From NCBI RefSeq assembly GCF_038051995.1, contig NZ_CP150290.1, positions 15,001 through 79,000 of the forward strand: a DNA stretch of 64,000 nucleotides, in the 5' to 3' direction. Source of the DNA: Paenibacillus sp. FSL H8-0537. GTDB taxonomy: Bacteria > Bacillota > Bacilli > Paenibacillales > Paenibacillaceae. The position numbers were made by a program, and so were the translations under genes. Shown here piece after piece: positions 47,257-55,511 of this stretch (position 1 is the stretch's first letter; every line of letters begins with the position of its first letter). Under the pieces are notes generated by a model. That model was not told where the DNA came from. It worked only from the letters and a program-made list of their open reading frames with translations, and did no database searches.

Positions 47257-49089
47257 TTATTTCCCGAGCCATTGCCTCAGCAACTGGGCAGTATGCTCTG
47301 GGTGGGAGATCGGAAAATGATGCCCGTAAGGAAGGTTATCCATGTGCAAGTGGCGGTAGCGATCAGGCAGCTGATAGTTCCGTTCCTGTTCTCCCCATAA
47401 AATATGAACCTTCTTCTCATCCCACTGTTCCGGCGTTAGCTGAAAGCTTTGCGGATGCGTCAACTCGCGCAATAGCTCGGCAAGTGTTTTCCTTACCCGC
47501 GGTGAGCGCAGCTCATCTTGGACATAACGGGTATATTCGGCTGGAATTTGTGCCTCTGATTCGAAGCAGCTTTGCTTAATCAGCGACCTGATTAGTGCGG
47601 CCTCACTCATGCGTGAGAGTGCCATTTCCGTAAGCCAGCGCTGCTTATACATGGATGGTGCCGGATGAAAAACGGGCTGCAGCAGTCCAAGCGCTTGAAT
47701 TCGTTCTGGCAGACGCTCCATGACTTTGGCGGCAAGGAGTGCTCCATAAGAATGCCCGATTAAGGTAACGGGAGCATCCATTGCTGCAATGGCTTCTATA
47801 AGGCTCTCCAAGTGGCCATCAATTACATTGGACTTATGGTGATAGGGGCTTCTGCCTAGCCCAGGAAGGTCAGGGAGCCAGACGTTGGCATTCTGAAAAT
47901 GATGGGCTAGAGGAATCAGGCAATCCGCTCCGCTAAAGGTGCCAGGTATGAACAAAATCGGATTTCCGCTTTTGTTGTTATTGTGCAATGCAGTCATATT
48001 GCCTAGCTTGCCCTGATTGTAGCCCTTATGCGCCGTCACTGAATGCGAGAGGCGAAAATCGAGGTCAGCGATTGTATGGCGCAAAGCAGACGGCGTCACC
48101 GTGTAGTCCAGCGCATATTTTTGTTGAATATATCGGGCGGATTCGAGCGAATAAGAATCGTCTACGACAAAGCTCAGTGATTCCTGGGGAATGCCCAGTT
48201 TGCCGCCCAGTGGGCTTCCGAGCACTTTGGATAAGACGCCAAGCGGTAGAGAGCCGACGGGCTTGGCTACGCGAAGCTCCTTGGCCATCGTTGTAATAAG
48301 CTGCATCATATTAGGGTTGTCTTCCTTCGCTTGCAACAAATAATACGTTTGGCTGATAGGTTGCTCTTCTTGGGCAAGTGCGGCGAGAAAGGCGGCGGCG
48401 TGATCAAGGTGGAACAGGGGCAGCCAATATTTTTCGCCTCCCGGGACAAGGGCCATCAGTTTTCTGCGTGCAGCATCAACGAGAACGCCGAGACCACCGA
48501 GCTGCTCTGTCTCTCCTGTTGCGGAATCGCCGATGACGACGCCGGGGTGGACGACGGACAGGGGGTAGCCTTGTTCGACGCTTTGCTCCCGCAGGTGAAG
48601 GTCGGCGAGGAACTTGGCCTGCTCATAAGGCGGCTCATGGTTTAAAGTTGCAAGGGCCTGCTCTTTCTGCGATAGATCCTCATTGCGGAACGGGCTTTTA
48701 AAGCCGACCAAGTGGATAAAATGGCGCAGCGTCGTCTCCGCATGAATAAGCGAGGCTATTTCAGCCATATGCTGCGAGGCTTGTAAAAACACCAGCTTAG
48801 CCTGTTCGTCGCTCAGTCTGATATCCATAGGGCCACCCGCATGAATAATGACCTCTGCTGTTTTCACCCTCGCCAAATCTTCTTTGCTCAAGCCCAATAA
48901 AGGCTGTGTCAAATCGCCGCATACCGGCTTAATGAACTCGTTATGCCGAAGGTTCAGCTTGTCCAAAAGCTGCTCATATTTGCTTAAAGAACGAACGAGA
49001 ACGGTTACGTGCTGCTTGGTTTGTGCAAGGGCCTGTATGAATCGTTGTCCAATAAATCCTGTGCCGCCTGTAACAAATAAATGTGTCAT
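47257..49089 (-). CDS. SDR (NAD(P)-binding) and alpha/beta-hydrolase fusion protein
   Basis: A 610-aa two-domain protein. Residues about 1-365 form an extended short-chain dehydrogenase/epimerase-type domain: Rossmann motif VTGGTGFIGQRF near residue 6, YEQAK with the catalytic-type Tyr and Lys, and VHPGVVIGD. Residues about 375-610 form an alpha/beta hydrolase: oxyanion FIPGTFSG, nucleophile elbow GHSYGA, and a late His in YGHHFPISHPEH. The domain order suggests sequential oxidoreduction and ester/thioester hydrolysis, but the substrate is unknown. Controlled by the adjacent TetR gene; operator-like palindromes precede both genes. Confidence 0.82.
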   Translation of the reverse strand: MTHLFVTGGTGFIGQRFIQALAQTKQHVTVLVRSLSKYEQLLDKLNLRHNEFIKPVCGDLTQPLLGLSKEDLARVKTAEVIIHAGGPMDIRLSDEQAKLVFLQASQHMAEIASLIHAETTLRHFIHLVGFKSPFRNEDLSQKEQALATLNHEPPYEQAKFLADLHLREQSVEQGYPLSVVHPGVVIGDSATGETEQLGGLGVLVDAARRKLMALVPGGEKYWLPLFHLDHAAAFLAALAQEEQPISQTYYLLQAKEDNPNMMQLITTMAKELRVAKPVGSLPLGVLSKVLGSPLGGKLGIPQESLSFVVDDSYSLESARYIQQKYALDYTVTPSALRHTIADLDFRLSHSVTAHKGYNQGKLGNMTALHNNNKSGNPILFIPGTFSGADCLIPLAHHFQNANVWLPDLPGLGRSPYHHKSNVIDGHLESLIEAIAAMDAPVTLIGHSYGALLAAKVMERLPERIQALGLLQPVFHPAPSMYKQRWLTEMALSRMSEAALIRSLIKQSCFESEAQIPAEYTRYVQDELRSPRVRKTLAELLRELTHPQSFQLTPEQWDEKKVHILWGEQERNYQLPDRYRHLHMDNLPYGHHFPISHPEHTAQLLRQWLGK

Positions 49090-49148
49090 AATTTTGCTCC
49101 TTCTATATAAATCATTTTGTAAGTTAAAAGGGGATTACCGTCTAAAAA

Positions 49149-49168
49149 TTAGTACTTATTAGTACTAA
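49149..49168 (-). promoter_or_regulatory. Probable TetR operator before the fusion gene
   Basis: TTAGTACTTATTAGTACTAA contains the perfect palindrome TTAGTACTAA (49159-49168) plus a second TTAGTAC half-site. The same half-site occurs before the tetR gene. Confidence 0.6.
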
Positions 49169-49182
49169 AATGATTAAAAAAA

Positions 49183-49758
49183 TTACTTTAGCAAGGCTGC
49201 TAAAGCATGAAACGCATGTGTAACTGTATTTGGGTTCTGGCTGGCATGCTGCAAAAATAAAGCTCCCTCAATCGTAGACAGCATAAGTGCGGCGGTTGGT
49301 TCGACCGGCAAGTCGGGCTTGAGCTCTTTGCGCGATATTCCCTCGTGCAGCAATTGTTCGATAAAGGAAAGCTGGCTTTGGAAAAAGCGGCGGAACTGCT
49401 CGCGGAACGGTCCGTTCTCCAGCGGCGCCTGCGTATAGAGGGTCAGAAATGGGCAGCCGCCAAGGCAGTGCGCATCCTGCTCGGTCAATAGCCAGGCGAG
49501 CTTATCCAGACGCTCAAGTACAGGTAGATCATTTTGCCTGCCAATGTGCTCGAACAAGCTTGCATATTGGTTGATCATCCGTTCAATAATGGCGGACAGC
49601 AGCTCTTCTTTGCTTTTGAAATAATAATAGATGTTCGTTTTGGACACTTTGCTGGCAGCTACGATGTCATCCATGCTCGTAACCAAATAACCTTTGCTCA
49701 AAAATAGCTGTTGGGCCGCATGCAAGGCGACCTCGCGGTTGGATTGTTTTGTTTTCAT
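49183..49758 (-). CDS. TetR-family transcriptional regulator
   Basis: A 191-aa repressor. The N-terminal helix-turn-helix (AAQQLFLSKGYLVTSMDDIV ... SKTNIYYYFKSKEELL, residues about 12-60) is typical; the C-terminal ligand domain has no recognised inducer. It is transcribed toward the fusion gene 93 nt downstream. Shared TTAGTAC-type palindromes suggest that it represses itself and the fusion gene. Confidence 0.9.
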   Translation of the reverse strand: MKTKQSNREVALHAAQQLFLSKGYLVTSMDDIVAASKVSKTNIYYYFKSKEELLSAIIERMINQYASLFEHIGRQNDLPVLERLDKLAWLLTEQDAHCLGGCPFLTLYTQAPLENGPFREQFRRFFQSQLSFIEQLLHEGISRKELKPDLPVEPTAALMLSTIEGALFLQHASQNPNTVTHAFHALAALLK

Positions 49759-49780
49759 ATTAGTACTGTATAGGACTAAT
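49759..49780 (-). promoter_or_regulatory. Probable TetR autoregulatory operator
   Basis: ATTAGTACTG and its imperfect inverted copy TAGGACTAAT (22 bp in all) lie directly before the tetR start codon, matching the half-sites at 49149-49168. Confidence 0.6.
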
Positions 49781-49848
49781 ATTAATTTGTCAATGATTGC
49801 AGATACGCAGATTTGTTTTATAGAGACTTTATACCATTGTTAAATCTA

Positions 49849-49865
49849 TGTTAGTTATTGTTACA
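49849..49865 (+). promoter_or_regulatory. GlnR/TnrA-type box upstream of ansA (distal)
   Basis: TGTTAGTTATTGTTACA has the full TGTNA-N7-TNACA core, 52 bp upstream of a second box. Confidence 0.5.
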
Positions 49866-49900
49866 CAACTAGGTATAAAGTCACTTGTTCTATTTTTATA

Positions 49901-49917
49901 TGTGAGATAATATAACG
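49901..49917 (+). promoter_or_regulatory. GlnR/TnrA-type box upstream of ansA (proximal)
   Basis: TGTGAGATAATATAACG matches 16 of 17 consensus positions. It overlaps a possible promoter (TTGTTC 49885-49890, 17 bp, TAATAT 49908-49913); a second -10-like TATAAT lies at 49928-49933. Confidence 0.5.
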
Positions 49918-49956
49918 CAATAGAGATTATAATATAGTTAAGTGGAGGGAACCAAG

Positions 49957-51132
49957 ATGATGCTGTCTATTAAAAGGATGACTGTTTTTTCGCTTTCTGC
50001 CATTATCGCACTCGTAACATTTATTTCTCCTGTAGGAGCCGCTGAGGCTGCTGTCCAGGCAATTACTTTCCCAGAGGTGCCTGCTTCCTTTCAAAAATCG
50101 AAGCTCCCTAACATTTTGGTTATTGGTACAGGCGGTACAATTGCTGGACAATCGACTGATGAGACAAGCTTTCAAACGTACCGTGCGGGTACGCTTTTAA
50201 TTAAAGATATGGTGAAGAGCCTGCCGAATCTGGATAAGATGGCGGACGTTGAGACTGTGCAATTTGGCAACAAAGGCTCATCGGCTTATCTGATGGACGA
50301 TCTGGCAAGCCTGTCGATGACAGTGGATGCAGCGTTGAAGAAATACGACGGTGTAGTCGTTACGACGGGTACGGATACGATGGAAGAGATCGGTTATTTC
50401 CTCGACCTTACGGTCCGCAGCTCGAAGCCGGTTGTCATTACGGGTTCTATGCGTCCGTGGACGGTAATCGGAAGCGATGCTCCAGCGAACTTGTTCAATG
50501 CAATCAAGCTGGCGGCAAGCGGCAAGACGAAGAAATTCGGCACGGTGCTTATGCTGAATGATGAAATTCATGCTGTGCGTGAAGTGACGAAAACAAATGC
50601 ACTTCGTCTCGACACGTTCGAATCGCCTGGATTTGGTCCACTCGGCTATATTGACGAATCGATCATTCAAATTTACCGTGTGCCAACAAGAGCGCTGAAA
50701 ACCGACGCAGAGTGGGCGACGCCATTTGATCTGTCCAAGCTGCCGAAGGCGGGCTTCTCGAAGGTTGAAATTGCTTATTCGTATCAAGGTGCTGGCGGTG
50801 AGGCTATTAAAGGCTTCGTAGACGGCGGTGCAAAAGGGATTGTTACAGCGGGTACGGGAGCTGGCGGCATTTCCGCTGCAATGAGAGAAGAGCGTACGAA
50901 AGCGATTGAAAAAGGCGTTATTTTCGTAACGACGACAAGAACCGGATCGGGCAATATTTACGGCGGCAGCGAGGGGATTTTAGCAGGAGACAATTTGAAT
51001 GCGGCTCATGCTCGTATCCTGCTTATGCTGACTCTGACGTATACAAGCGATTTCCCGACTATGCAAAAATGGTTCACAGTTTATGGTGCACTGGAAGTGC
51101 CTGCAGATACAGCGGTGAAAGCTGCTGCATAA
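49957..51132 (+). CDS. ansZ: Secreted L-asparaginase (type II)
   Basis: A 391-aa asparaginase with a signal peptide (hydrophobic residues about 9-28, cleavage after the AEA region). The two catalytic threonine motifs are present: IGTGGTIAG near residue 54 and VVTTGTDTMEE near 132, plus the lysine-containing ITGSMRP region. It hydrolyses asparagine to aspartate and ammonia outside the cell. GTGGAGGG precedes ATG 49957. Two nitrogen-regulator-type boxes lie upstream, in line with TnrA control of ansZ in B. subtilis. Confidence 0.92.
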   Translation: MMLSIKRMTVFSLSAIIALVTFISPVGAAEAAVQAITFPEVPASFQKSKLPNILVIGTGGTIAGQSTDETSFQTYRAGTLLIKDMVKSLPNLDKMADVETVQFGNKGSSAYLMDDLASLSMTVDAALKKYDGVVVTTGTDTMEEIGYFLDLTVRSSKPVVITGSMRPWTVIGSDAPANLFNAIKLAASGKTKKFGTVLMLNDEIHAVREVTKTNALRLDTFESPGFGPLGYIDESIIQIYRVPTRALKTDAEWATPFDLSKLPKAGFSKVEIAYSYQGAGGEAIKGFVDGGAKGIVTAGTGAGGISAAMREERTKAIEKGVIFVTTTRTGSGNIYGGSEGILAGDNLNAAHARILLMLTLTYTSDFPTMQKWFTVYGALEVPADTAVKAAA

Positions 51133-51157
51133 TAGAAAGCATTTTGGATGAGAATAA

Positions 51158-51174
51158 CGTAAATTAATGTGACA
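51158..51174 (+). promoter_or_regulatory. GlnR-type site I of the first guanidine operon
   Basis: CGTAAATTAATGTGACA matches the TGTNA-N7-TNACA core at 9 of 10 defined bases and is centred 15 bp before the -35 element, about 51 bp before the predicted start. Confidence 0.5.
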
Positions 51175-51180
51175 TGAGTA

Positions 51181-51210
51181 TTGACAGGGTGTTGGGCGCC
51201 CTACTATAAT
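51181..51210 (+). promoter_or_regulatory. Sigma-A promoter of the first guanidine operon
   Basis: TTGACA (51181-51186), 18 bp, TATAAT (51205-51210). Predicted start near 51217, about 65 nt before the riboswitch. Confidence 0.8.
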
Positions 51211-51219
51211 ACAGATAAA

Positions 51220-51236
51220 TGTAAGGTTATCTAACA
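51220..51236 (+). promoter_or_regulatory. GlnR-type site II of the first guanidine operon
   Basis: TGTAAGGTTATCTAACA has the full core (16 of 17 consensus positions) and lies just downstream of the predicted start, centred near +11. Confidence 0.65.
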
Positions 51237-51279
51237 AAAGATCATATAGTTCCTATGCTGGCTGTACACATCGGGAACG

Positions 51280-51415
51280 ACAAGCTGTCTAGGGTTCCGT
51301 TGACAGGTCGCAAGCGTGCCTCGCGTCTTATCAAGTCTGGTCCAAGAGACGGCGTACGGCGAGTGCGCATCCATTGAGGGATGGCGGCAAGCGCTGTATA
51401 ACACGGAAGGATAAA
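51280..51415 (+). promoter_or_regulatory. Guanidine-I riboswitch (ykkC) before the ABC importer genes
   Basis: Conserved ykkC-class blocks appear in order: CTAGGGTTCCG (51289-51299), TCTGGTCCAAGAGAC (51336-51350), and ACACGGAAGGATAAAAGCC at the 3' end (51401-51419). This class binds guanidinium and turns genes on by blocking a terminator. It fills most of the 477-nt gap between the asparaginase and the binding-protein gene. Confidence 0.95.
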
Positions 51416-51455
51416 AGCCTGGGAGATCACAATCTCCCGGGCTTTTGTTTTTTTT
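51413..51455 (+). terminator. Expression-platform terminator of riboswitch 1
   Basis: AAAAGCCTGGGAGAT pairs with ATCTCCCGGGCTTTT around a 4-nt loop, followed by a long T tract. Its 5' arm overlaps the aptamer's 3' end, as needed for switching. Confidence 0.9.
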
Positions 51456-51466
51456 AGAAATATAAA

Positions 51467-51557
51467 AATGTATGAGTTACACGCTTATACATGCTTATAT
51501 TTCACCCGCGAAACGGTAGCTTTGCCGCCAGAGGATGGCGACAGCTGTTACGCTTAG
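51467..51557 (+). repeat. Copy C of the dispersed hairpin-plus-core repeat
   Basis: A diverged hairpin (AAATATA...TATATTT) is followed by GCGAAACGGTAGCTTTGCCG and GAGGATGGCGACAGC. It closely matches copy B at 53754-53855. Confidence 0.6.
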
Positions 51558-51609
51558 CCCAATCTCTGGTTATTCAGGAGTTGGAGCGTTAAAGACAAGG
51601 GGTGGGACA

Positions 51610-52626
51610 ATGAGACAGTCGTGGAAGGTTTGGCTCTTGGGGTTGCTTGTCGTGTCGATGTTTGTTGTTGTGGGTTGTGGTAGTTCAGGTGGCAAAGCGG
51701 GAGAAGGAGGAGCGGGTGAGCCGATTACAATTGCCCTGAGTCCGTGGCCGGGTTGGTATATGTGGTATGTAGCTGAGGAAAAAGGTTTTTTTGAAAAGCA
51801 CGGAGTCAACGTAAAGCTGGAGTTTTTCCCGGTGTACAGCGACTCGCTGCAAGCTTTGGCAACGGGAAGGGTAGATGCAAACAGCCAGACGCTGAGCGAT
51901 ACGCTCGCTCCTTTTTCAAAGGGAATTCCGCTTAAAGCGGTTCTGGTCAACGATAACTCCTTCGGCGGCGATGCTATTGTCAGCAAACCGGAAATCCAGT
52001 CCATACAGGATTTGAAGGGGAAAACAGTTGCGACGGAGCTTGGTACTGTCGATCATTTGCTGCTGCTGACTGCCTTGGCGCAAAATGGCATGAAGGAAGA
52101 AGATGTGAACTACGTCAATATGACTGTAAATGATGCGGGCCCAGCTTTTATTTCCGGAAAGTCTGATGCTTCTGTTCTATGGGAGCCGTTCCAGACAATT
52201 GCGGTGAAGGAAGGAAAGGGCAAGGTGTTGTTCTCCTCTAAAGATACGCCGGGACTTATACCGGATTTGCTTGTGTTTCGTGAAGAGGTTGTGCAGAAGC
52301 GTTCCGCTGAAGTGCAGAAGGTTGTGGATGCCTGGTTCGATGCGCTTGCGTATTATGAGGCGAATCAGGAAGAGGTGCTGAAGCTGCTGGCGACCAAGGC
52401 GGAGACGACTCCGGAGGATCTCAAGTTGGGGTTTGATGGCATCAAGCTGTTCTCTCAAGCGGATAATCTTCACGCCTTCGAGAAGCGTGATGAATATACC
52501 TCGCTTGAATATACGGCGGGACAGACGGCGGGTTTCTTGCGCGGACTCGATATGGTCGGTGACATTGATGACGTGAGCGGACTGTTCGACGCGCAATTCG
52601 TCAAAAATACATCAGCAGGGAAGTGA
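51610..52626 (+). CDS. NitT/TauT-type substrate-binding lipoprotein (putative guanidine importer)
   Basis: A 338-aa NMT1/SsuA-like binding protein with lipobox VVGC. Mature protein starts near EPITIALSPWPGWYMWYVAE and contains GRVDANSQTLSDTLAP and KTVATELGTVDHLLLL, typical of the nitrate/taurine/aliphatic-sulfonate import family. ATG 51610 has GGGGTGGGA upstream; a longer reading from 51535 is rejected. Control by a guanidine-I riboswitch points to guanidine or a related compound as ligand; transport itself is inference. Confidence 0.88.
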   Translation: MRQSWKVWLLGLLVVSMFVVVGCGSSGGKAGEGGAGEPITIALSPWPGWYMWYVAEEKGFFEKHGVNVKLEFFPVYSDSLQALATGRVDANSQTLSDTLAPFSKGIPLKAVLVNDNSFGGDAIVSKPEIQSIQDLKGKTVATELGTVDHLLLLTALAQNGMKEEDVNYVNMTVNDAGPAFISGKSDASVLWEPFQTIAVKEGKGKVLFSSKDTPGLIPDLLVFREEVVQKRSAEVQKVVDAWFDALAYYEANQEEVLKLLATKAETTPEDLKLGFDGIKLFSQADNLHAFEKRDEYTSLEYTAGQTAGFLRGLDMVGDIDDVSGLFDAQFVKNTSAGK

Positions 52627-53432
52627 TGACGATGGAGGCAGTTCGGCGGCGGAAGCCGCATCGGATACAGATTTTTAAAGATATTGGCTCCCGGGCGTTT
52701 ATGATTACGGCTAGCTGCTCTTTTCTGCTCCTTCTGCTGCTGTGGTCGCTGCTTAGCTATACGGAGGCTGTGAACCCTGTATTTTTGCCGAAGCCGCATG
52801 TCGTGCTTGCGACCTTTATAGAGCTGCTCGGCAGCTCTGATTATTGGAATCATATTGGCGTTAGCTTATTTCGCGTTATGTCAGGCTTCCTGTTGGCATG
52901 TGCGCTAGGCATTCCTATCGGAATATTGGCTGGAACGTTCAAATTCGGCGAAGCGCTAATAGAGCCTCCGATGGAATTTATCCGCTACATGCCAGCGGTT
53001 GCTTTTATTCCGCTTATTATGGTTTGGGCGGGGATTGGCGAGTGGGCCAAGGTATTGCTTATTTTTATCGGCTGTTTCTTCCAGCTCGTGCTGATGGTGG
53101 CTGACAATACGCGAAGGGTGTCGCAGGATTTGCTGCAAGCTTCCTTCACGCTTGGGGCGGGGCGCTGGAAGGCAATCGAGACGGTGCTCATACCGGCGAT
53201 CCAACCGCAATTAATGCATACGATGCGGCTTATTCTCGGCTGGGCGTGGACGTATCTAGTTGTGGCGGAGCTGGTTGCTGTCAACAGCGGGCTTGGATAT
53301 GCCATCATGAAGGCGCAGCGATTTTTGAATACGGAGGAGATTTTTGTAGGTATTTTCGTTATTGGGCTGCTGGGCTTGATCAGCGATCGCATTTTTGCCT
53401 TTTTGAACCGCAGATTGTTCCCTTGGGTATAG
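52626..53432 (+). CDS. NitT/TauT-type ABC transporter permease (putative guanidine importer)
   Basis: A 268-aa permease with six predicted membrane helices and the EAA-like loop SQDLLQASFTLGAGRWKAIE near residue 160. It overlaps the binding-protein stop codon by 1 nt (ATG 52626; ATG 52632 is better spaced from AGGGAAG and is the alternative). No ATPase gene follows; the matching SsuB/TauB-type ATPase is 9.5 kb downstream at 62925 under the same kind of promoter. Confidence 0.87.
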   Translation: MTMEAVRRRKPHRIQIFKDIGSRAFMITASCSFLLLLLLWSLLSYTEAVNPVFLPKPHVVLATFIELLGSSDYWNHIGVSLFRVMSGFLLACALGIPIGILAGTFKFGEALIEPPMEFIRYMPAVAFIPLIMVWAGIGEWAKVLLIFIGCFFQLVLMVADNTRRVSQDLLQASFTLGAGRWKAIETVLIPAIQPQLMHTMRLILGWAWTYLVVAELVAVNSGLGYAIMKAQRFLNTEEIFVGIFVIGLLGLISDRIFAFLNRRLFPWV

Positions 53433-53753
53433 GGTTTGATGACGGAGGTTCCGTTATTTTAGCTTTTGATCCTATTTCGGGACGTAAGCGGACAGGAGAT
53501 CCGCTATCTTCCTAATAACCTCTTCAAGATGGCTTTTGGCAGCGCATTAGCTGCTCCTGAGTCCGCTGCCTAGCCATAAGCCTTGATTCTGTTGAAATAG
53601 CGGCTGCTGTGTCCGCCAAGTATTTCTTTGTGCAGGGTGTGAACCCCTGAAACGAAGATTGCGATTCCTAGTTGAAAAAAAGAATATCAGTGCCTGCTGT
53701 ATACGAAGCTCGCAGTCCGAGAGGAAGAATTCCTTGAGGCCTGTGGGCTTTTT
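53433..53753. other. Intergenic region with repeat-like sequence, no gene seen
   Basis: No credible coding sequence. Near 53449-53516 two short related segments occur (ACGGAGGTTCCGTTATTTTA and GCGGACAGGAGATCCGCTAT), the kind of short imperfect repeats found between genes. A weak hairpin (AGGCC...GGGCTTTTTTT, about 53736-53756) may end the permease transcript. Confidence 0.4.
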
Positions 53754-53855
53754 TTAAAATATAGGAAAGTATATGATTTTCCCATCCTTTCTCTATATTT
53801 CAACGCGAAACGATAGCTTTGCCGCCAGAGGATGGTTTCAGCCATTTGCGCTTGT
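53754..53855 (+). repeat. Copy B of the dispersed hairpin-plus-core repeat
   Basis: The hairpin AAATATAGGAAAG...CTTTCTCTATATTT is nearly identical to copy A at 12199-12243 and is followed by GCGAAACGATAGCTTTGCCG and GAGGATGG, shared with copy C at 51507-51540. Confidence 0.65.
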
Positions 53856-53922
53856 TTGCATATAAATGTAAAAAGTGATATCATAAATATATCAAATTAA
53901 TACTAAAGGGGTGTTCTGACAG

Positions 53923-54795
53923 ATGAAAGAGTTCAAAGCTTGGCATGTAAATGGATTTTTGGCATTGCTGGTTGGCGTACTGTCGCTTGTTGGGGGAATC
54001 ATTCTGATTGTGTTTGGCGCATCGGGCGTACAGCCGGACTTCCTTTCGATTATTGCGGGTGGATTGCTGATACTTGTTTTTATTATCGCTTCGTCCTCGC
54101 TGACGATTGTGCAGCCGAATGAAGCGAAGGTCATTACCTTTTTTGGAAAATATATCGGTACGGTAAGAACAGCAGGGCTGTGGATGACGCTTCCGCTGAC
54201 GAACAAGCAGAAGGTATCGCTTAAAGTGCGCAACTTTAACAGCCATACGCTGAAGGTCAATGATGCCGACGGCAATCCGATTGAAATTGGGGCGGTTGTT
54301 GTGTTTAAAGTAACGGACACGTCCCGTGCGAGCTTCGATGTCGACAATTATGAGCGTTTCGTGGAAATTCAAAGCGAGACGGCTGTTCGCCACACGGCGG
54401 CACAGCACCCATATGATACGCATACGGATGAGAACGCGATGTCTCTGAGAGGCAATTCCGAGGAAGTGGCAGAAGAGCTGCTCAAGGAGCTGCAAAGCAG
54501 GCTTGCTGTTGCGGGAGTTGAAGTAATAGAGACGCGGCTGACGCATCTGGCTTACGCCCCGGAAATTGCTAGTGCAATGCTGCAAAGGCAGCAAGCAACA
54601 GCGATTGTGGCAGCTCGCCAGAAAATCGTTGAAGGCGCGGTTGGTATGGTGGATGCGGCATTGAAGCAATTGGAGGATAGTGGAATTGAGCTGGACGTGG
54701 AGCGGCGTGCGGCGATGGTCAACAATCTGATGGTGGCGATCGTATCGGATCGTTCTGCCACGCCGGTCATTAATACCGGGTCTTTGTACACGTAG
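53923..54795 (+). CDS. SPFH/Band 7 domain membrane protein
   Basis: A 290-aa stomatin/prohibitin-like protein. Two hydrophobic segments at the N-terminus (about residues 11-33 and 38-60) anchor it; the SPFH domain follows (LTIVQPNEAKVITFFGKYIG ... ), then a helical region rich in Ala and Arg (SAMLQRQQATAIVAARQKIV). Such proteins form oligomers in membrane microdomains. AAAGGGG lies upstream of ATG. It precedes a small ribbon-helix-helix gene by 13 nt. Confidence 0.88.
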   Translation: MKEFKAWHVNGFLALLVGVLSLVGGIILIVFGASGVQPDFLSIIAGGLLILVFIIASSSLTIVQPNEAKVITFFGKYIGTVRTAGLWMTLPLTNKQKVSLKVRNFNSHTLKVNDADGNPIEIGAVVVFKVTDTSRASFDVDNYERFVEIQSETAVRHTAAQHPYDTHTDENAMSLRGNSEEVAEELLKELQSRLAVAGVEVIETRLTHLAYAPEIASAMLQRQQATAIVAARQKIVEGAVGMVDAALKQLEDSGIELDVERRAAMVNNLMVAIVSDRSATPVINTGSLYT

Positions 54796-54808
54796 GGAGC
54801 TGTCGATA

Positions 54809-55009
54809 ATGGGAAAAGAAAAGAAAGCTTTTCCGCTCCGACTGAATCCTGACATTCACCGCGCTCTGGAGCAGTGGGCTAATGAGGAATTTCGCAGCGT
54901 CAATGGTCATATTGAGTTTTTGCTGCGCGAAGCGCTTAGTCGTTCGGGCAGGCTGCCGAAGCCGCGGCCAGCCGAGCCTCTGGGAAATGCCGGTGAGCCT
55001 AAGGAATAG
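54809..55009 (+). CDS. Arc/ribbon-helix-helix DNA-binding-like protein
   Basis: A 66-aa protein whose first 45 residues (FPLRLNPDIHRALEQWANEE, FRSVNGHIEFLLREAL) fit a ribbon-helix-helix fold of the Arc/CopG type. The tail is Pro-rich. It follows the SPFH gene after 13 nt and is probably co-transcribed; pairing of these two genes suggests local regulation or a shared role, but no toxin-antitoxin partner is seen. Confidence 0.75.
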   Translation: MGKEKKAFPLRLNPDIHRALEQWANEEFRSVNGHIEFLLREALSRSGRLPKPRPAEPLGNAGEPKE

Positions 55010-55072
55010 AGAGAAGCAGATAAAGAGCCTGATTATAGGTAAGAAACAAAGCCAAACAGCAGCTGCCGTTCA

Positions 55073-55405
55073 ATGACGATGGAGCTGCTGTTGAGATTTG
55101 GCTACAATGAGGGCGGACAGGTTATTAGGCATGTTTTGTTTGCTGTTGATTTGGTGCAGATGAAGGTCGTTCCTTATGAGAGTGCGGAGATGGGCGAAGT
55201 GTATATGTACACGCCGACTTGGCCTATCGTCGACTACCAGTGGATTGATAATAATCAGTTTTGGGTGGCCTCGGCTGATTTGCAATCATCTGAAGCTGAA
55301 TTTGAAGCTGTTCAAAATTGGTTGGCTTCAAGTGATAGGAATATCAAGAAGGTAACCATTTTGTTGAACCAAGAGGAGTTGTTAGACGCTTACTCGATGC
55401 CTTAG
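55073..55405 (+). CDS. Hypothetical protein
   Basis: A 110-aa soluble, acidic protein of no recognised family. Aromatic-rich middle section (YTPTWPIVDYQWIDNNQFWV). The start is ATG 55073 or 55079 and the ribosome site is weak. Located 63 nt after the ribbon-helix-helix gene. Confidence 0.55.
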   Translation: MTMELLLRFGYNEGGQVIRHVLFAVDLVQMKVVPYESAEMGEVYMYTPTWPIVDYQWIDNNQFWVASADLQSSEAEFEAVQNWLASSDRNIKKVTILLNQEELLDAYSMP

Positions 55406-55450
55406 AGCAGGAATGCTAAGGTGTCTAAAATCGGTGTGTCCTTTATATTA

Positions 55451-55467
55451 TGTTATGTTATCTAACA
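55451..55467 (+). promoter_or_regulatory. GlnR-type site I of the second guanidine operon
   Basis: TGTTATGTTATCTAACA has the full TGTNA-N7-TNACA core and is centred 15 bp before the -35 element, about 51 bp before the predicted start. Confidence 0.68.
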
Positions 55468-55473
55468 TTATTG

Positions 55474-55503
55474 TTGACAAATGATATTCAATAGTCATAT
55501 AAT
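55474..55503 (+). promoter_or_regulatory. Sigma-A promoter of the second guanidine operon
   Basis: TTGACA (55474-55479), 18 bp, TATAAT (55498-55503). Predicted start near 55510. Confidence 0.8.
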
Positions 55504-55511
55504 CTATTTAA

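Noticed and set aside
53881..54855. 324-aa open frame antisense to the SPFH gene
   Set aside because: Opposite strand encodes a clear SPFH domain; this frame shows no domain and is rich in Arg, His and Asn as shadows often are.
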